NCBI GenBank assembly: GCA_015662355.1
Contig: DQUI01000066.1
Coordinates: 1 to 33,130 of the forward strand
Source of the DNA: Methanothermococcus okinawensis
Lineage (GTDB): Archaea; AGJL01; Methanococci; Methanococcales; Methanococcaceae
Direction: 5' to 3'
Length of the DNA stretch: 33,130 bases
Shown here: in pieces, positions 9,759-19,594 of the stretch
Position numbering within the stretch: position 1 is the stretch's first letter
How the letters are laid out: every line of letters begins with the position of its first letter
Notes under the pieces: generated by a model
The model's input: only the letters and a program-made list of their open reading frames with translations
The model's database searches: none
What the model was told of the DNA's origin: nothing
Translations under genes and position numbers: made by a program

Positions 9759-11024
9759 CTAAGAGATTTGAACTTCCCCAAATAATCCAAAGGTTTTAGC
9801 ATCTGTTATCTTTACATCTACAAAATCTCCAACCTTTAAATCTTCCTCCCAGTTAAACTTCACCACCTTACAGTTGTGGGCAATACCTTTTCCCCTCTCA
9901 GTAACAAGTACCCTGAGAGTTTTACCTATGTACTTCCTGTTGTTCTCATAACTTAGCTCTCTCCTTAACTTATCTAAGATCCTCGATCTCCTCTTTCTTA
10001 TCTTTGTGTCTATCTGTTTCATCCTGGCAGCTGCTGTATGTCTCCTTGGGGTATATTTAGCTCCGTGGATATAGTCAGGTTTTATCTTCCTCAGTACCTC
10101 CAGTGTATTCTCAAAGCTCTCCTCATCCTCTGTAGGGAATCCTACGATTATATCTGTGTTAAAGTTGAGGTCCTTCACCTTTCTCCTGAACTCCTTAACT
10201 ATCTCTATAAAGTCGTCCACTGTATACTCCCTGTTCATGTCCCTTAATACCTTGTCGTCTCCACTTTGAAGAGGGAGATGTAGGAACTTTGCCACCTTAT
10301 CACTTCTATAGCACTCCAAGAGATGATCTATGATTTCAGGGACATTCTTGGCGTGCATCATCCCAATTCTCATGGTATATTTACCTTCAACTGAGGAGAT
10401 AATATCCTCCAGTAGATCTGGGAGGGTGTATCCCCTGTCAAATCCGTAGCATGCAGTATCCTGGGCTGTAATAAGTATATGTTTTACACCACCCTCTACA
10501 TACTCCTTCGCCTTTTTAACTAGGAGATCTCTGTCGTAGGAGAGGAGATCACCTCGGGCAACCTTAACTATACAGTATGTACATCTTCCTACACATCCCT
10601 CGGCAATGGGAAGGGGCATAATTAAGCCCTCAGGTTTTAAGTATTTTAACTTGTCATTTATATTTAGATAGGGAGGTGGAGTTATCTCCCTATCTCTAAA
10701 GTATCTATATATTATCTCTCCACTTAAATGGGCCTCTCTAGGCATTATAAGGAGATCAGCCCTATCTATCACCTTCTCCCTTAGAGCCTTTGGCATACAC
10801 CCTGCAACTACAACCTTTTTATTTAGAGATCTGAAGTAATCTATCCTGGAGATCATCCTGTTCTCAGTTTCCAACCTAACTACACAGGTGTTAATAACTA
10901 CAACATCTGCATCCTCTAACTTATCCACTATCTGAAAATCTTTAAATGATTTCAAGGTGTTTCTTATAATTCTAGTATCTGCAGTGTTAAGGGTACACCC
11001 GTAACCCTCTATATAGATCTTCAT
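9759..11024 (-). CDS. tRNA threonylcarbamoyladenosine methylthiotransferase (archaeal MiaB-like/e-MtaB family)
   Basis: UPF0004 'IEGYGCTLNTADTR', 'VVAGCMPKA', radical SAM 'AEGCVGRCTYCIVKVARG', C-terminal TRAM-like region. Confidence 0.93.
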   Translation of the reverse strand: MKIYIEGYGCTLNTADTRIIRNTLKSFKDFQIVDKLEDADVVVINTCVVRLETENRMISRIDYFRSLNKKVVVAGCMPKALREKVIDRADLLIMPREAHLSGEIIYRYFRDREITPPPYLNINDKLKYLKPEGLIMPLPIAEGCVGRCTYCIVKVARGDLLSYDRDLLVKKAKEYVEGGVKHILITAQDTACYGFDRGYTLPDLLEDIISSVEGKYTMRIGMMHAKNVPEIIDHLLECYRSDKVAKFLHLPLQSGDDKVLRDMNREYTVDDFIEIVKEFRRKVKDLNFNTDIIVGFPTEDEESFENTLEVLRKIKPDYIHGAKYTPRRHTAAARMKQIDTKIRKRRSRILDKLRRELSYENNRKYIGKTLRVLVTERGKGIAHNCKVVKFNWEEDLKVGDFVDVKITDAKTFGLFGEVQIS

Positions 11025-11166
11025 AGGTTATCACCTTGTAAATTTTATAAAAGAGCCATTAATTTCCCTTGAAGTGTAAATTTTTATTTTTATATAGGAT
11101 TAAAAAGATAAATATAACCCCTTTTAATTTAGGGACTATTCCCCTATAGATAGAAGAGGTGATCCT

Positions 11167-12087
11167 ATGCATTTACTAACACTCTATCAGTTGGAGAGGG
11201 AGGATGTTTTCCATATTATAGAGGACGCTATCTACTTTAAAAAACATAGGGGAGAGGAGGATCCTATATTAAGGGGTAAAACAATAGCCATGATATTTGA
11301 GAGCCCCTCTACAAGGACTAGGATAAGCTTCGACATAGCAATAAGGGAGTTAGGAGGGCATCCCCTAGTACTAAATGCAGGGGAAACTCATCTGGGGAAG
11401 AAGGAGAGTATAAAGGATACTGCCAGGGTGCTAAGTAGATACGTCCATGGTGTTGTTGCAAGGGTAAAGGATCACAGGGTTTTAGAGGAGTTGGCAGAGT
11501 ATGGAAGTGTCCCTGTTATCAACGCCCTAAGTAACCTCTCCCACCCCTGTCAGATACTTGCAGATCTCCTAACTATATACGAGTACAAAGGTAGATTTAA
11601 AGGACTTAAACTCTCCTTCCTTGGAGACGGGAACAACGTATGTAACTCCCTGATGATAGGAGGAGCCCTAGTTGGAATGGACGTATATGTAGCTACCCCA
11701 AGGGGCTATGAGCCAAATGGAATGTTTGTAAAAAAGAGTTATGAGATTATAGAGAAATACGGAGAGGGTAGTTTAACACTGACTAACGATCCTATAGAGG
11801 CTGTCAAGGATGCAGACATAATATACACAGACGTGTGGATAAGTATGAGTGATAGAAATAAGAGTTTAGAGGAGGTTAAGAAGATATTCCCCCCCTATCA
11901 AGTTAACGGGGAACTCCTAAGTTATGCAAAGGATGACGTTATTGTAATGCACTGTCTCCCTGCAACTAGAGGTATGGAGATTACAGATGAGGTAATAGAT
12001 GGGAAACACTCTGTAGTATACGACGAGGCAGAGAACAGGCTCCACGTACAGAAGGCAATATTCAAGTATATCTACGCCAGGGATTAA
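11167..12087 (+). CDS. argF: Ornithine carbamoyltransferase
   Basis: '[13 protein letters not shown]' carbamoyl-P motif, '[18 protein letters not shown]', '[20 protein letters not shown]'. GGTGAT SD 3 nt before ATG. Confidence 0.97.
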   Translation: MHLLTLYQLEREDVFHIIEDAIYFKKHRGEEDPILRGKTIAMIFESPSTRTRISFDIAIRELGGHPLVLNAGETHLGKKESIKDTARVLSRYVHGVVARVKDHRVLEELAEYGSVPVINALSNLSHPCQILADLLTIYEYKGRFKGLKLSFLGDGNNVCNSLMIGGALVGMDVYVATPRGYEPNGMFVKKSYEIIEKYGEGSLTLTNDPIEAVKDADIIYTDVWISMSDRNKSLEEVKKIFPPYQVNGELLSYAKDDVIVMHCLPATRGMEITDEVIDGKHSVVYDEAENRLHVQKAIFKYIYARD

Positions 12088-12093
12088 AATTTT

Positions 12094-12504
12094 TTACTCA
12101 GGTTTTTCCTCCTCCTTCTCCCTAACAGCCTTTTCAATTACTACGTTTCTAGGTAGTACTAATATCTTGTTGTTACATACTCTAACTATCTTCCCCCCTA
12201 TCTTCACAGTTTCGTCCCTTAGATACTTAATAACACTGAGGTAATTCTCGTCTAACTCCCTCTCTAGATCTCTAGTATTTGCAATTACTATACACCCGTT
12301 CTCCACCCAGACCAATATCTCGTTGGCGTCCTTACGATTCTCCAGATCTAAGACCTTTATCCTAATAGTATCTTCCTCCTCCTCTACATCTTCTACGTCT
12401 AGTTCTATATACTTTTCAACAGTTAAGATACCACTGTTATGATTTCTAAATTCTTCCTTTTCCTCCTCCCCTTTAAGGAGTTTCAGGAGAGATTTAAATA
12501 CCAT
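12094..12504 (-). CDS. sepF: Archaeal SepF-like cell division protein
   Basis: 136 aa; amphipathic N-terminus MVFKSLLKLLKG; central 'YIELDVEDVEEEEDTIRIKVLDLENRKDANEILVWVENGCIVIANTRDL' characteristic of SepF/COG2450. Confidence 0.82.
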   Translation of the reverse strand: MVFKSLLKLLKGEEEKEEFRNHNSGILTVEKYIELDVEDVEEEEDTIRIKVLDLENRKDANEILVWVENGCIVIANTRDLERELDENYLSVIKYLRDETVKIGGKIVRVCNNKILVLPRNVVIEKAVREKEEEKPE

Positions 12505-12508
12505 GCCC

Positions 12509-13099
12509 TCACCATCTCTTTACATCAATATTTTTTAGGATATGGATAATAGCCTCTATTAGCTCAGCTATTCCCTCGTAGGTCACTGCCGATGTGAAGA
12601 TACACCTGTTGTTCAACCTGTCCTCTACGTACCTCTTCAACTCCTCCCTCCTCCTGGCGTCCAATAGATCACATTTGTTTATCACTACAACAATAGGTTT
12701 TTGGCAGCGGAATTTAAGGTTGTGATGTATCTTCTCAAAGCTTTTAAGTAGCCCCCTCTCCCCATCTATAACGTGGATAATAAGGTTTGCATCCTCTATC
12801 TCCTTGTAGGTCCGCTCCAACACCTTTCCAACCATTACTGGGGATCTCTTCTCCCCTGAAAAGAGTCCCCCTAGATCTACAAATATTACATCTACTATCT
12901 TTGGACGTCTCTTAGATCTACCGTACTTCAACCTCCCCCAGAACTTCCTAATAGGGTTCTTAGTAGTACCTCCTACCTCAGAAACTCTGGATATGTTCCT
13001 GCCAAAGATAGCATTTATCAGTGCAGATTTCCCCGAGTTCTCTGGCCCTATCATTACAACCTTGAATCTATTTTTTCCATCTCCCTCTTCCATGTTCAT
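12509..13099 (-). CDS. Small Ras-like/Era-like GTPase
   Basis: G1 'GPENSGKSALINAIFG', G3 'DLGG', G4 'NKCDLLD', G5-like 'TSAV'. 4-bp gap to sepF. Confidence 0.85.
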   Translation of the reverse strand: MNMEEGDGKNRFKVVMIGPENSGKSALINAIFGRNISRVSEVGGTTKNPIRKFWGRLKYGRSKRRPKIVDVIFVDLGGLFSGEKRSPVMVGKVLERTYKEIEDANLIIHVIDGERGLLKSFEKIHHNLKFRCQKPIVVVINKCDLLDARRREELKRYVEDRLNNRCIFTSAVTYEGIAELIEAIIHILKNIDVKRW

Positions 13100-13125
13100 C
13101 TTTTAACTCTCTTTATTATTTATTT

Positions 13126-14568
13126 TTAACCTTTAATTACACCTAGAGGTTTCATTCTAGAAACCTTTTTAGATATACCTGCATTATGGACAGTGTCTGC
13201 TATAATGTCAATATCTTTATAGGCCTCTGGGCACTCCTCTGCAAGGACACCTCTCGAGTCTGCCATAACGTAGATACCCATGTTCTCCAACTTATCCTTA
13301 ATCTCTTTAGAACTGTAGATCTTCAGGGCCTTGGCCCTACTAAGTACCCTCCCTGCTCCATGGGCAGTGGATCCAAATGTCTCCCTCATAGCCCTCTCTG
13401 TACCGTGCATTAGATAGGATGCACTGCCCATATCCCCTGGGAGTATAACAGGCTGGCCAACACTGGCATACTTTCCAGGTATCTCCTCAGAACCTGGACC
13501 AAAGGATCTTGTAGCTCCCTTCCTATGTACTATCACCTTCTTCAACTTACTGTTTACCCTGTGTATCTCTCTCTTTGCTATGTTGTGGGCTACGTCGTAG
13601 ATAATGTCCATCTCCAGATCCTCTGCAGGTATTCTCAGTACATCCTCGAAGCTCTCCCTTACCCAGTGGGTTATAATTTGTCTATTTGCCCAGGCGTAAT
13701 TTGCACCACAGTTCATAGCTTTAAAGTATTTCATACCCTCCTCTGAGGTTATGGGAGCACAGGCCAGCTGTCTATCTGGTAGTTTTATGTTGTATTTCTT
13801 AGCAGCCTTCTCCATATATCTAAGATAATCTGCACATATCTGATGACCTAATCCCCTTGAACCACTGTGGATCATTATTAAGACCTGATCCTTTTCAACC
13901 CCGTATACCTTTGCAGCCCTCTCGTCAAATATCCTATCTACGTACTGAATCTCTAAGAAGTGATTACCACTACCTAAGGTACCTAACTGAGGGAGCCCTC
14001 TCTTCTTGGCACTGTCAGAGACTAGGGAGGCGTCAGCTTCCCTTATACATCCGTTGTCCTCTATATATTTAACGTCCCTCTTCCATCCGTAGCCGTTCTC
14101 AATTGCCCAGTAGGCTCCTTCCTCCAGTACCTGGTCTATCTCATTTTTACTTAACCTTATCTTTCCCTTACTACCTAGACCTGAAGGTATGTTTTTAAAG
14201 AGGGTCTTTACTAGCTCCTTTATGTAAGGTTGAATCTCCTCCCTTGTAATATTTGTCTTTATAAGTCTAACACCACAGTTTATATCGAAACCTACACCTC
14301 CTGGACTAATAACACCCTTCTTCTCATCAAAGGCTGCAACTCCACCTATACAGAAACCATAACCGTAGTGACAATCTGGCATGGCAAGGGAGTACTTCTG
14401 GATTCCTGGGAGACAGGCTACATTTGCCACCTGCTCTAGAACCTCCCTCTCCAAATGTTTAACAAGTTCATCATTAAGGTACAACCTCCCAGGAACTCTC
14501 ATACACTCCTTATAGCCCTTTGGCAGTTCCCAGACGTAATCATCTACTTTGATCAGTATGTCCTCCAA
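13126..14568 (-). CDS. rtcB: RtcB family tRNA-splicing/RNA ligase (no intein)
   Basis: '[13 protein letters not shown]', '[13 protein letters not shown]', '[12 protein letters not shown]', '[12 protein letters not shown]', '[11 protein letters not shown]', '[15 protein letters not shown]'. TTG start 3 nt after GGTGAT. Confidence 0.97.
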   Translation of the reverse strand: MEDILIKVDDYVWELPKGYKECMRVPGRLYLNDELVKHLEREVLEQVANVACLPGIQKYSLAMPDCHYGYGFCIGGVAAFDEKKGVISPGGVGFDINCGVRLIKTNITREEIQPYIKELVKTLFKNIPSGLGSKGKIRLSKNEIDQVLEEGAYWAIENGYGWKRDVKYIEDNGCIREADASLVSDSAKKRGLPQLGTLGSGNHFLEIQYVDRIFDERAAKVYGVEKDQVLIMIHSGSRGLGHQICADYLRYMEKAAKKYNIKLPDRQLACAPITSEEGMKYFKAMNCGANYAWANRQIITHWVRESFEDVLRIPAEDLEMDIIYDVAHNIAKREIHRVNSKLKKVIVHRKGATRSFGPGSEEIPGKYASVGQPVILPGDMGSASYLMHGTERAMRETFGSTAHGAGRVLSRAKALKIYSSKEIKDKLENMGIYVMADSRGVLAEECPEAYKDIDIIADTVHNAGISKKVSRMKPLGVIKG

Positions 14569-14641
14569 ATTATCACCTTAAAAGATTTTTAAGTTAATAG
14601 TAGTACTCCTCTACAAGCCACAGGATGTTATATCTCTTTCT

Positions 14642-14886
14642 CTACTGAAGTATCATATCCAGTATAGGATATAACTCTTCCTCTTCAAAATAGGAGGGGC
14701 GGATAGTATCTCCTCATCCCTGGAGTTTTTTAAAAACCTGTTCTTCAGAAATGATTTAAATGTGTAAATATTCTTCCTCTCGTAGAGGATAAGTTTTAAA
14801 ATAGAGCTACATTCCTCTAGAAGGTTATCCTCCCTTCCTATAACAACATCCCATAGGCTAAATTCTGTAACAATATCTTTTAACAT
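14642..14886 (-). pseudogene. Small gene of unknown family, apparently frameshifted near its C-terminus
   Basis: The track ORF 14653-14886 ends ...NSRDEEILSAPPILKRKSYILYWI*. Another reverse frame over the same end reads ...TIRPSYFEEEELYPILDMILQ* (stop at 14642-14644), which looks much more protein-like. Frameshift would lie at ~14685-14715. Confidence 0.4.
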
Positions 14887-15015
14887 CTCCAGGATCTTCT
14901 CCCTAGGCTCATTCTTTATCTCCTTCCCCTCTCTATGTTGTATATTCTTTCAAAATAAATAATTTTTTATAGTAATTAACTCTACTCTTTTTTATTCATA
15001 ACTGGAGGGTTTACT

Positions 15016-16098
15016 ATGTGCGGTATTATCGGATTTATTAGTAGAAAGAAGAGAATGATAAAGGGAGATAAGATAGCAATAGCGCTAGACAGTTTAAAGG
15101 AGAGAGGTAACGGACAAGGTTCAGGATACGTTGGTTATGGGATCTATCCAGATTACGCGGACTGCTACGCCTTACATGTATTCCTAAGGAACACCCCTAC
15201 ATACCACAAGATAATAGACAGGGTTAAAAGTATCCTAGGGTTGTATGGAGTTGTTGTGAAAGATGAAGAGATCCCTGTAAAGGAGGGGGTCTTGAAAAAA
15301 GAGTTTATCCCCTGGAGGTTTTTCTATCGCTTCCACGACTCCTACAGGGATATGGAGAACGATCTAATGGTAAACATAGTAATGGAGATAAACGACAAGG
15401 TAGACGGGGCCTTTGTATTCTCCAGTGGTAAAAACCTAGGGGTCTTTAAGGCTACAGGGTGGCCTATGGAGGTGGCAGAGTTCTACAGGTTAGAGGAGTA
15501 CGAAGGTTATATGTGGTTAGGTCATGCTAGATATCCTACAAACACGAGAGGTTGGTGGGGAGGTGCCCATCCCTTCAACATACTTAACTGGTCTGTAGTA
15601 CATAACGGAGAGATAACAAGTTACGGTACAAACAAGAGATACGTGGAGAGCTTTGGTTACAAGTGTAGGATGTATACAGATACAGAGGTTGTAGCCTATA
15701 TCTTCGACCTCCTCATTAGGAAGCATAGGCTGCCTGTGGAGTACGCCCTAAGTGCTATGGCGCCGAAGTTCTGGGACGAGATAGACAGGATGGAGGAGGA
15801 GGAGAGAAGGATACATGAGGCTATAAGGATAACCTACGGCCCAGCAGCTCTCAATGGACCTTTTGCCATAATAGTAGGAACCCATGAGGGTATGGTGTTT
15901 ATGAACGGAGAGATAGAGGAGAACAACACCTTAATTGGATTGACAGACAGGGTGAAACTTAGACCCCTTGTAGCAGCTGAGAAGGACGACCTAGTGTTTG
16001 TATCCAGTGAGGAAGCTGCCATAAGAAGAATATGTCCCGATCTAGACAAGGTAGAGATGCCTGATGCTGGGACTCCTATAATCGTTAGATTAGAGTAA
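15016..16098 (+). CDS. Glutamate synthase, stand-alone class II glutamine amidotransferase subunit
   Basis: MCGIIGFIS Ntn-Cys N-terminus, '[34 protein letters not shown]' typical of GltB amidotransferase domains. First gene of the glutamate synthase cluster. Confidence 0.92.
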   Translation: MCGIIGFISRKKRMIKGDKIAIALDSLKERGNGQGSGYVGYGIYPDYADCYALHVFLRNTPTYHKIIDRVKSILGLYGVVVKDEEIPVKEGVLKKEFIPWRFFYRFHDSYRDMENDLMVNIVMEINDKVDGAFVFSSGKNLGVFKATGWPMEVAEFYRLEEYEGYMWLGHARYPTNTRGWWGGAHPFNILNWSVVHNGEITSYGTNKRYVESFGYKCRMYTDTEVVAYIFDLLIRKHRLPVEYALSAMAPKFWDEIDRMEEEERRIHEAIRITYGPAALNGPFAIIVGTHEGMVFMNGEIEENNTLIGLTDRVKLRPLVAAEKDDLVFVSSEEAAIRRICPDLDKVEMPDAGTPIIVRLE

Positions 16099-16119
16099 AA
16101 CCACTAGGAGGAGTGTAAG

Positions 16120-17652
16120 ATGATACCCTCAGCAGTTCCACCAAAGTTCAAGGTAGAGATAGATAGAGAAAAATGTATGCTCTGTGGGAGATGTGTAGAG
16201 GAGTGCTCCTGGGGCGTGTATAGGAAGGAGAGAGACAGGATAGTCATATACTCTAACAGGTGTGGAGCCTGTCAGAGATGTGTAGTGATGTGTCCAAGGG
16301 ATGCTATAACTGTAATAGAAAATACAACATGTTGGAGAAGTCATCCCCTCTGGACAATAGAGGTAAGGGAGGATATTATAAATCAGTCTAAAACTGGCCG
16401 TGTACTACTAAGTGCCACTGGAAATGCCAAGGAGTACCCTATATACTTCGATCACATAGTCCTGGACGCCTGTCAGGTGACCAACCCCCCTATAGATCCT
16501 CTAAGGGAACCTATGGAGTTAAGGACCTATATTGGAAAGAAACCGAAGAAGTTAGAGTTTGAATTTGTAGAGGAGGAGGTAGAGGGGAAGAAGATTAAGA
16601 GGGCAAAGTTGAAGACTAAGATAGCACCTAATTTAAAGCTAGAGACCCCTATCATGATAGCCCATATGTCCTACGGGGCTCTATCTCTGAACGCCCACTT
16701 AGCTATGGCAAAGGCTGTTAAAGAGTGTGGAACCTACATGGGTTCTGGAGAGGGGGGACTTCACAGGGCACTCTATCCCTATGCAGATCATATAATTACC
16801 CAGGTGGCAAGTGGTAGATTTGGAGTAGACGTGGACTACTTAAACATAGGGGCTGCAATTGAGATAAAGATAGGACAAGGTGCAAAACCTGGAATAGGAG
16901 GTCATCTACCAGGGGAGAAGGTAACTGCAGAGGTGTCCATGACCAGGATGATCCCTGAAGGTACAGATGCCATATCTCCAGCTCCCCACCACGACATCTA
17001 CTCCATAGAGGATCTTGCACAGTTAGTAAGGAGTTTGAAGGAGGCTACAAGGTGGAAGAAACCTGTCTTTGTAAAGATTGCAGCAGTACATAACGTGGCA
17101 GCTATTGCCAACGGTATTGCAACCTCAGATGCAGATGCAGTGGTAATAGATGGATTTAGGGGAGGTACAGGGGCAGCTCCAAAGGTATTCAGGGATCACG
17201 TGGGAATACCTATAGAGATAGCAATTGCAGCAGTAGACGAGAGACTTAGGGAGGAAGGGGTTAGAAACGAGATAAGTATTATAGCCAGTGGAGGTATTAG
17301 AAGTTCTGCAGATGTATTTAAAGCTATAGCCCTAGGAGCAGATGCTGTCTATATAGGAACTGCAGTTCTAATAGCCCTAGGTTGTAGAGTATGTGGTAGA
17401 TGTTATACAGGACAGTGTGCCTGGGGTATTGCAACTCAAAAGCCTGAGTTAGTCAATAGATTAGATGTGGAGGAGGGTGCAAGAAGGGTGGCAAACCTTA
17501 TAAAGGCCTGGACCTTGGAACTTAAGGAGTTACTTGGGGCAGCAGGGATCAACGCCATAGAGAGTTTAAGGGGGAACAGGGACAGGTTGAGAGGTGTAGG
17601 ATTAAACGAGGTGGAGTTGAAAGCCTTAGGTATTAAACATGCTGGATTCTAA
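16120..17652 (+). CDS. Glutamate synthase FMN-domain subunit with N-terminal 2x[4Fe-4S] ferredoxin domain (archaeal type)
   Basis: 'CMLCGRCVEEC', 'CGACQRCVVMCP', FMN-binding TIM-barrel 'GEGGLHRALYPY', 'KIGQGAKPGIGGHLPGEKV', 'DGFRGGTGAAP', cluster motif 'CRVCGRCYTGQCAWGIATQ'. Confidence 0.95.
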   Translation: MIPSAVPPKFKVEIDREKCMLCGRCVEECSWGVYRKERDRIVIYSNRCGACQRCVVMCPRDAITVIENTTCWRSHPLWTIEVREDIINQSKTGRVLLSATGNAKEYPIYFDHIVLDACQVTNPPIDPLREPMELRTYIGKKPKKLEFEFVEEEVEGKKIKRAKLKTKIAPNLKLETPIMIAHMSYGALSLNAHLAMAKAVKECGTYMGSGEGGLHRALYPYADHIITQVASGRFGVDVDYLNIGAAIEIKIGQGAKPGIGGHLPGEKVTAEVSMTRMIPEGTDAISPAPHHDIYSIEDLAQLVRSLKEATRWKKPVFVKIAAVHNVAAIANGIATSDADAVVIDGFRGGTGAAPKVFRDHVGIPIEIAIAAVDERLREEGVRNEISIIASGGIRSSADVFKAIALGADAVYIGTAVLIALGCRVCGRCYTGQCAWGIATQKPELVNRLDVEEGARRVANLIKAWTLELKELLGAAGINAIESLRGNRDRLRGVGLNEVELKALGIKHAGF

Positions 17653-17687
17653 TTAAAATAATTATTTTAGTTTTTAAGGTGGAACCT

Positions 17688-18473
17688 ATGGAGAAGGAGG
17701 AGGTAGTAGTAATAGACGCCAAGGATATGGACTACAGGGAGTTAAACGAGAAAATCCGTGAAATACTGGATAAAAATCCTAGTATAAAAAAGATTATATT
17801 AAAAAATGTACTGGGACAGAGATACATAGGAAACGGTATTCGAAAGAGAGATTTAACTATAGAGATCTACGGAGTACCTGGGGGAGACCTTGGGATGTTC
17901 ATGAGTGGTCCTACAATTATAGTCTACGGCAATACAGAGCATGCCCCAGGGAATACTATGGATGACGGTAAGATCATAATCCATGGAAGTGGAGGAGATG
18001 TAACTGGACACTCTATGAGAGGAGGTAAGATATTCGTAAGGGACGATGTAGGTTATAGAAGTGGTATCCATATGAAGGAGTACAGGGATAAGTTTCCAGT
18101 ACTGGTAATAGGAGGTAGGGCTAAGGATTTCCTGGGAGAGTATATGGCTGGTGGTATGATACTGGTGTTAAATATAGATAGGGAGGGGAAAGACCTTGGG
18201 AAGATTAAGGGGAGGATGATAGGGACAGGTATCCATGGGGGATGTATCTATATAAGAGGTAAAGTGGATGAGTTCCAACTTGGTGTGGCAGCAGATATTA
18301 AGGAGTTTACAGAGGAGGACAGAGAAAAGATAAAGGGATACATCCAGGAGTTCTGTAAATACTTCAATCTCTCTGATGATATAAGGGAAAAACTGATAAA
18401 TTCTGAGTATACCAAGATAGCCCCAGTATCTAAGAGACCCTTTGGAAAGTTATACACTCCAGATTTAAGATAA
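17688..18473 (+). CDS. Glutamate synthase GXGXG (alpha subunit C-terminal-like) domain protein
   Basis: Right-handed beta-helix GXGXG pattern 'GDLGMFMSGPTIIVYGNTEHAPGNTMDDGKIIIHGSGGDVTGHSMRGGKIFV'. Start refined to ATG 17688 after 'GGTGGA'. Confidence 0.9.
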   Translation: MEKEEVVVIDAKDMDYRELNEKIREILDKNPSIKKIILKNVLGQRYIGNGIRKRDLTIEIYGVPGGDLGMFMSGPTIIVYGNTEHAPGNTMDDGKIIIHGSGGDVTGHSMRGGKIFVRDDVGYRSGIHMKEYRDKFPVLVIGGRAKDFLGEYMAGGMILVLNIDREGKDLGKIKGRMIGTGIHGGCIYIRGKVDEFQLGVAADIKEFTEEDREKIKGYIQEFCKYFNLSDDIREKLINSEYTKIAPVSKRPFGKLYTPDLR

Positions 18474-18492
18474 AGGAGAAAAGGTGGAAGGG

Positions 18493-19593
18493 ATGAAGAC
18501 CTATTTAAACTTAAAGGAGGAAGTGTGGGATAGGAATATATGCTCAGGGTGCGGGGCCTGTGTAGCAGTATGTCCTGTGGATAACATATACTTCAAGGAG
18601 GAGAGCCCTATAAAGTTTCTATGTAACCAGTGTGCCTGTACTATAGAACCTGTAGAGGATATAGAGCATCCTGTATCTGCAGAGTTCTGTAAAACTGTAC
18701 TCTACGACGTAAGATGTGGTGCCTGCTACGACGCCTGTCCAAGAACAGAGGAGTCTCATATCCCAGAAGTGGACTCTCCTCTAGGTAGGATATTGAAAAT
18801 GTTCAGGGCCAGGGCAAAGATCCCAGTGAAGAACGCCCAGCATGGAGGGGTAGTAACTGCAGTACTTGCCAACGCCTTTGAAGAGGAACTTATAGATGGA
18901 GCCCTAGTTATAATGGAGGACAGATGGACCTTGGAACCAGAGTCCTATCTTGCCACCTCAAAGGAGGAGGTTATAAAATCTGCAGGGAGTAAGTATCAGT
19001 GGAACGTCCCTATACTTAAAGCCCTTAAGGACGCTGTAATGAATAGAAAACTGAAGAAAATAGCAGTAGTGGGGACTCCCTGTGTAATGAATGCCATATG
19101 TGAGATACTGACCTCAAACAACGACCTACTAAGACCTTTCCAAAGGGCTATAAGATTGAAGATTGGGCTGTTCTGTTTTGAGACCTACGACTACGATAAG
19201 ATGATAAAAATACTTGAGGAAAAAGGTATTGAGCCCTGGAAAGTGGAGAAGATGTTGATAACAAAGGGGGAGTTAAAGATTATCCTTATAAATGGAGATA
19301 CTGTGAAACTTAAATTGAAAGATATAGAGGATGCAGTTAGAACAGGTTGTAAAGTGTGTAGGGATTTTACAGGGGTTACTGCAGACATCTCTGTAGGAAA
19401 TGTTGGATCCCCCCCTGAGTACTCCACTGTACTTGTAAGAACTAGTTGGGGAGAGGGGTTTATAGAGAGGGCCTATAGAAACAACTACATCTCCATAGAG
19501 GAGGGTGTAGATCTAGATGCTATTAAGAAGCTTGCGGAGTTAAAGAGTAAAAGGGCTTATAAGTATTACCACTCTAGCACTAAAAGGTGGTAA
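18493..19593 (+). CDS. FrhB-family coenzyme F420-binding iron-sulfur protein, likely electron input subunit of glutamate synthase
   Basis: 'CSGCGACVAVCP' ferredoxin motif, 'CGACYDACPR', FrhB-like 'AQHGGVVTAVLANAFEEELIDGALV', 'GTPCVMNAI'. Contiguous with the glutamate synthase genes. Confidence 0.88.
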   Translation: MKTYLNLKEEVWDRNICSGCGACVAVCPVDNIYFKEESPIKFLCNQCACTIEPVEDIEHPVSAEFCKTVLYDVRCGACYDACPRTEESHIPEVDSPLGRILKMFRARAKIPVKNAQHGGVVTAVLANAFEEELIDGALVIMEDRWTLEPESYLATSKEEVIKSAGSKYQWNVPILKALKDAVMNRKLKKIAVVGTPCVMNAICEILTSNNDLLRPFQRAIRLKIGLFCFETYDYDKMIKILEEKGIEPWKVEKMLITKGELKIILINGDTVKLKLKDIEDAVRTGCKVCRDFTGVTADISVGNVGSPPEYSTVLVRTSWGEGFIERAYRNNYISIEEGVDLDAIKKLAELKSKRAYKYYHSSTKRW

Positions 19594-19594
19594 T

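Noticed and set aside
14650-14655. In-frame TGA at the end of the 77-aa ORF as a second selenocysteine codon
   Set aside because: Readthrough gives only YFSRERDITSCGL then a stop, with no conserved motif and no SECIS-like GAA/A hairpin noticed nearby; a frameshift explains the region better.
14941-15015. Possible NrpR-type nitrogen operator (GGAA-N6-TTCC) upstream of the glutamate synthase cluster
   Set aside because: No such motif found by eye in the intergenic sequence.
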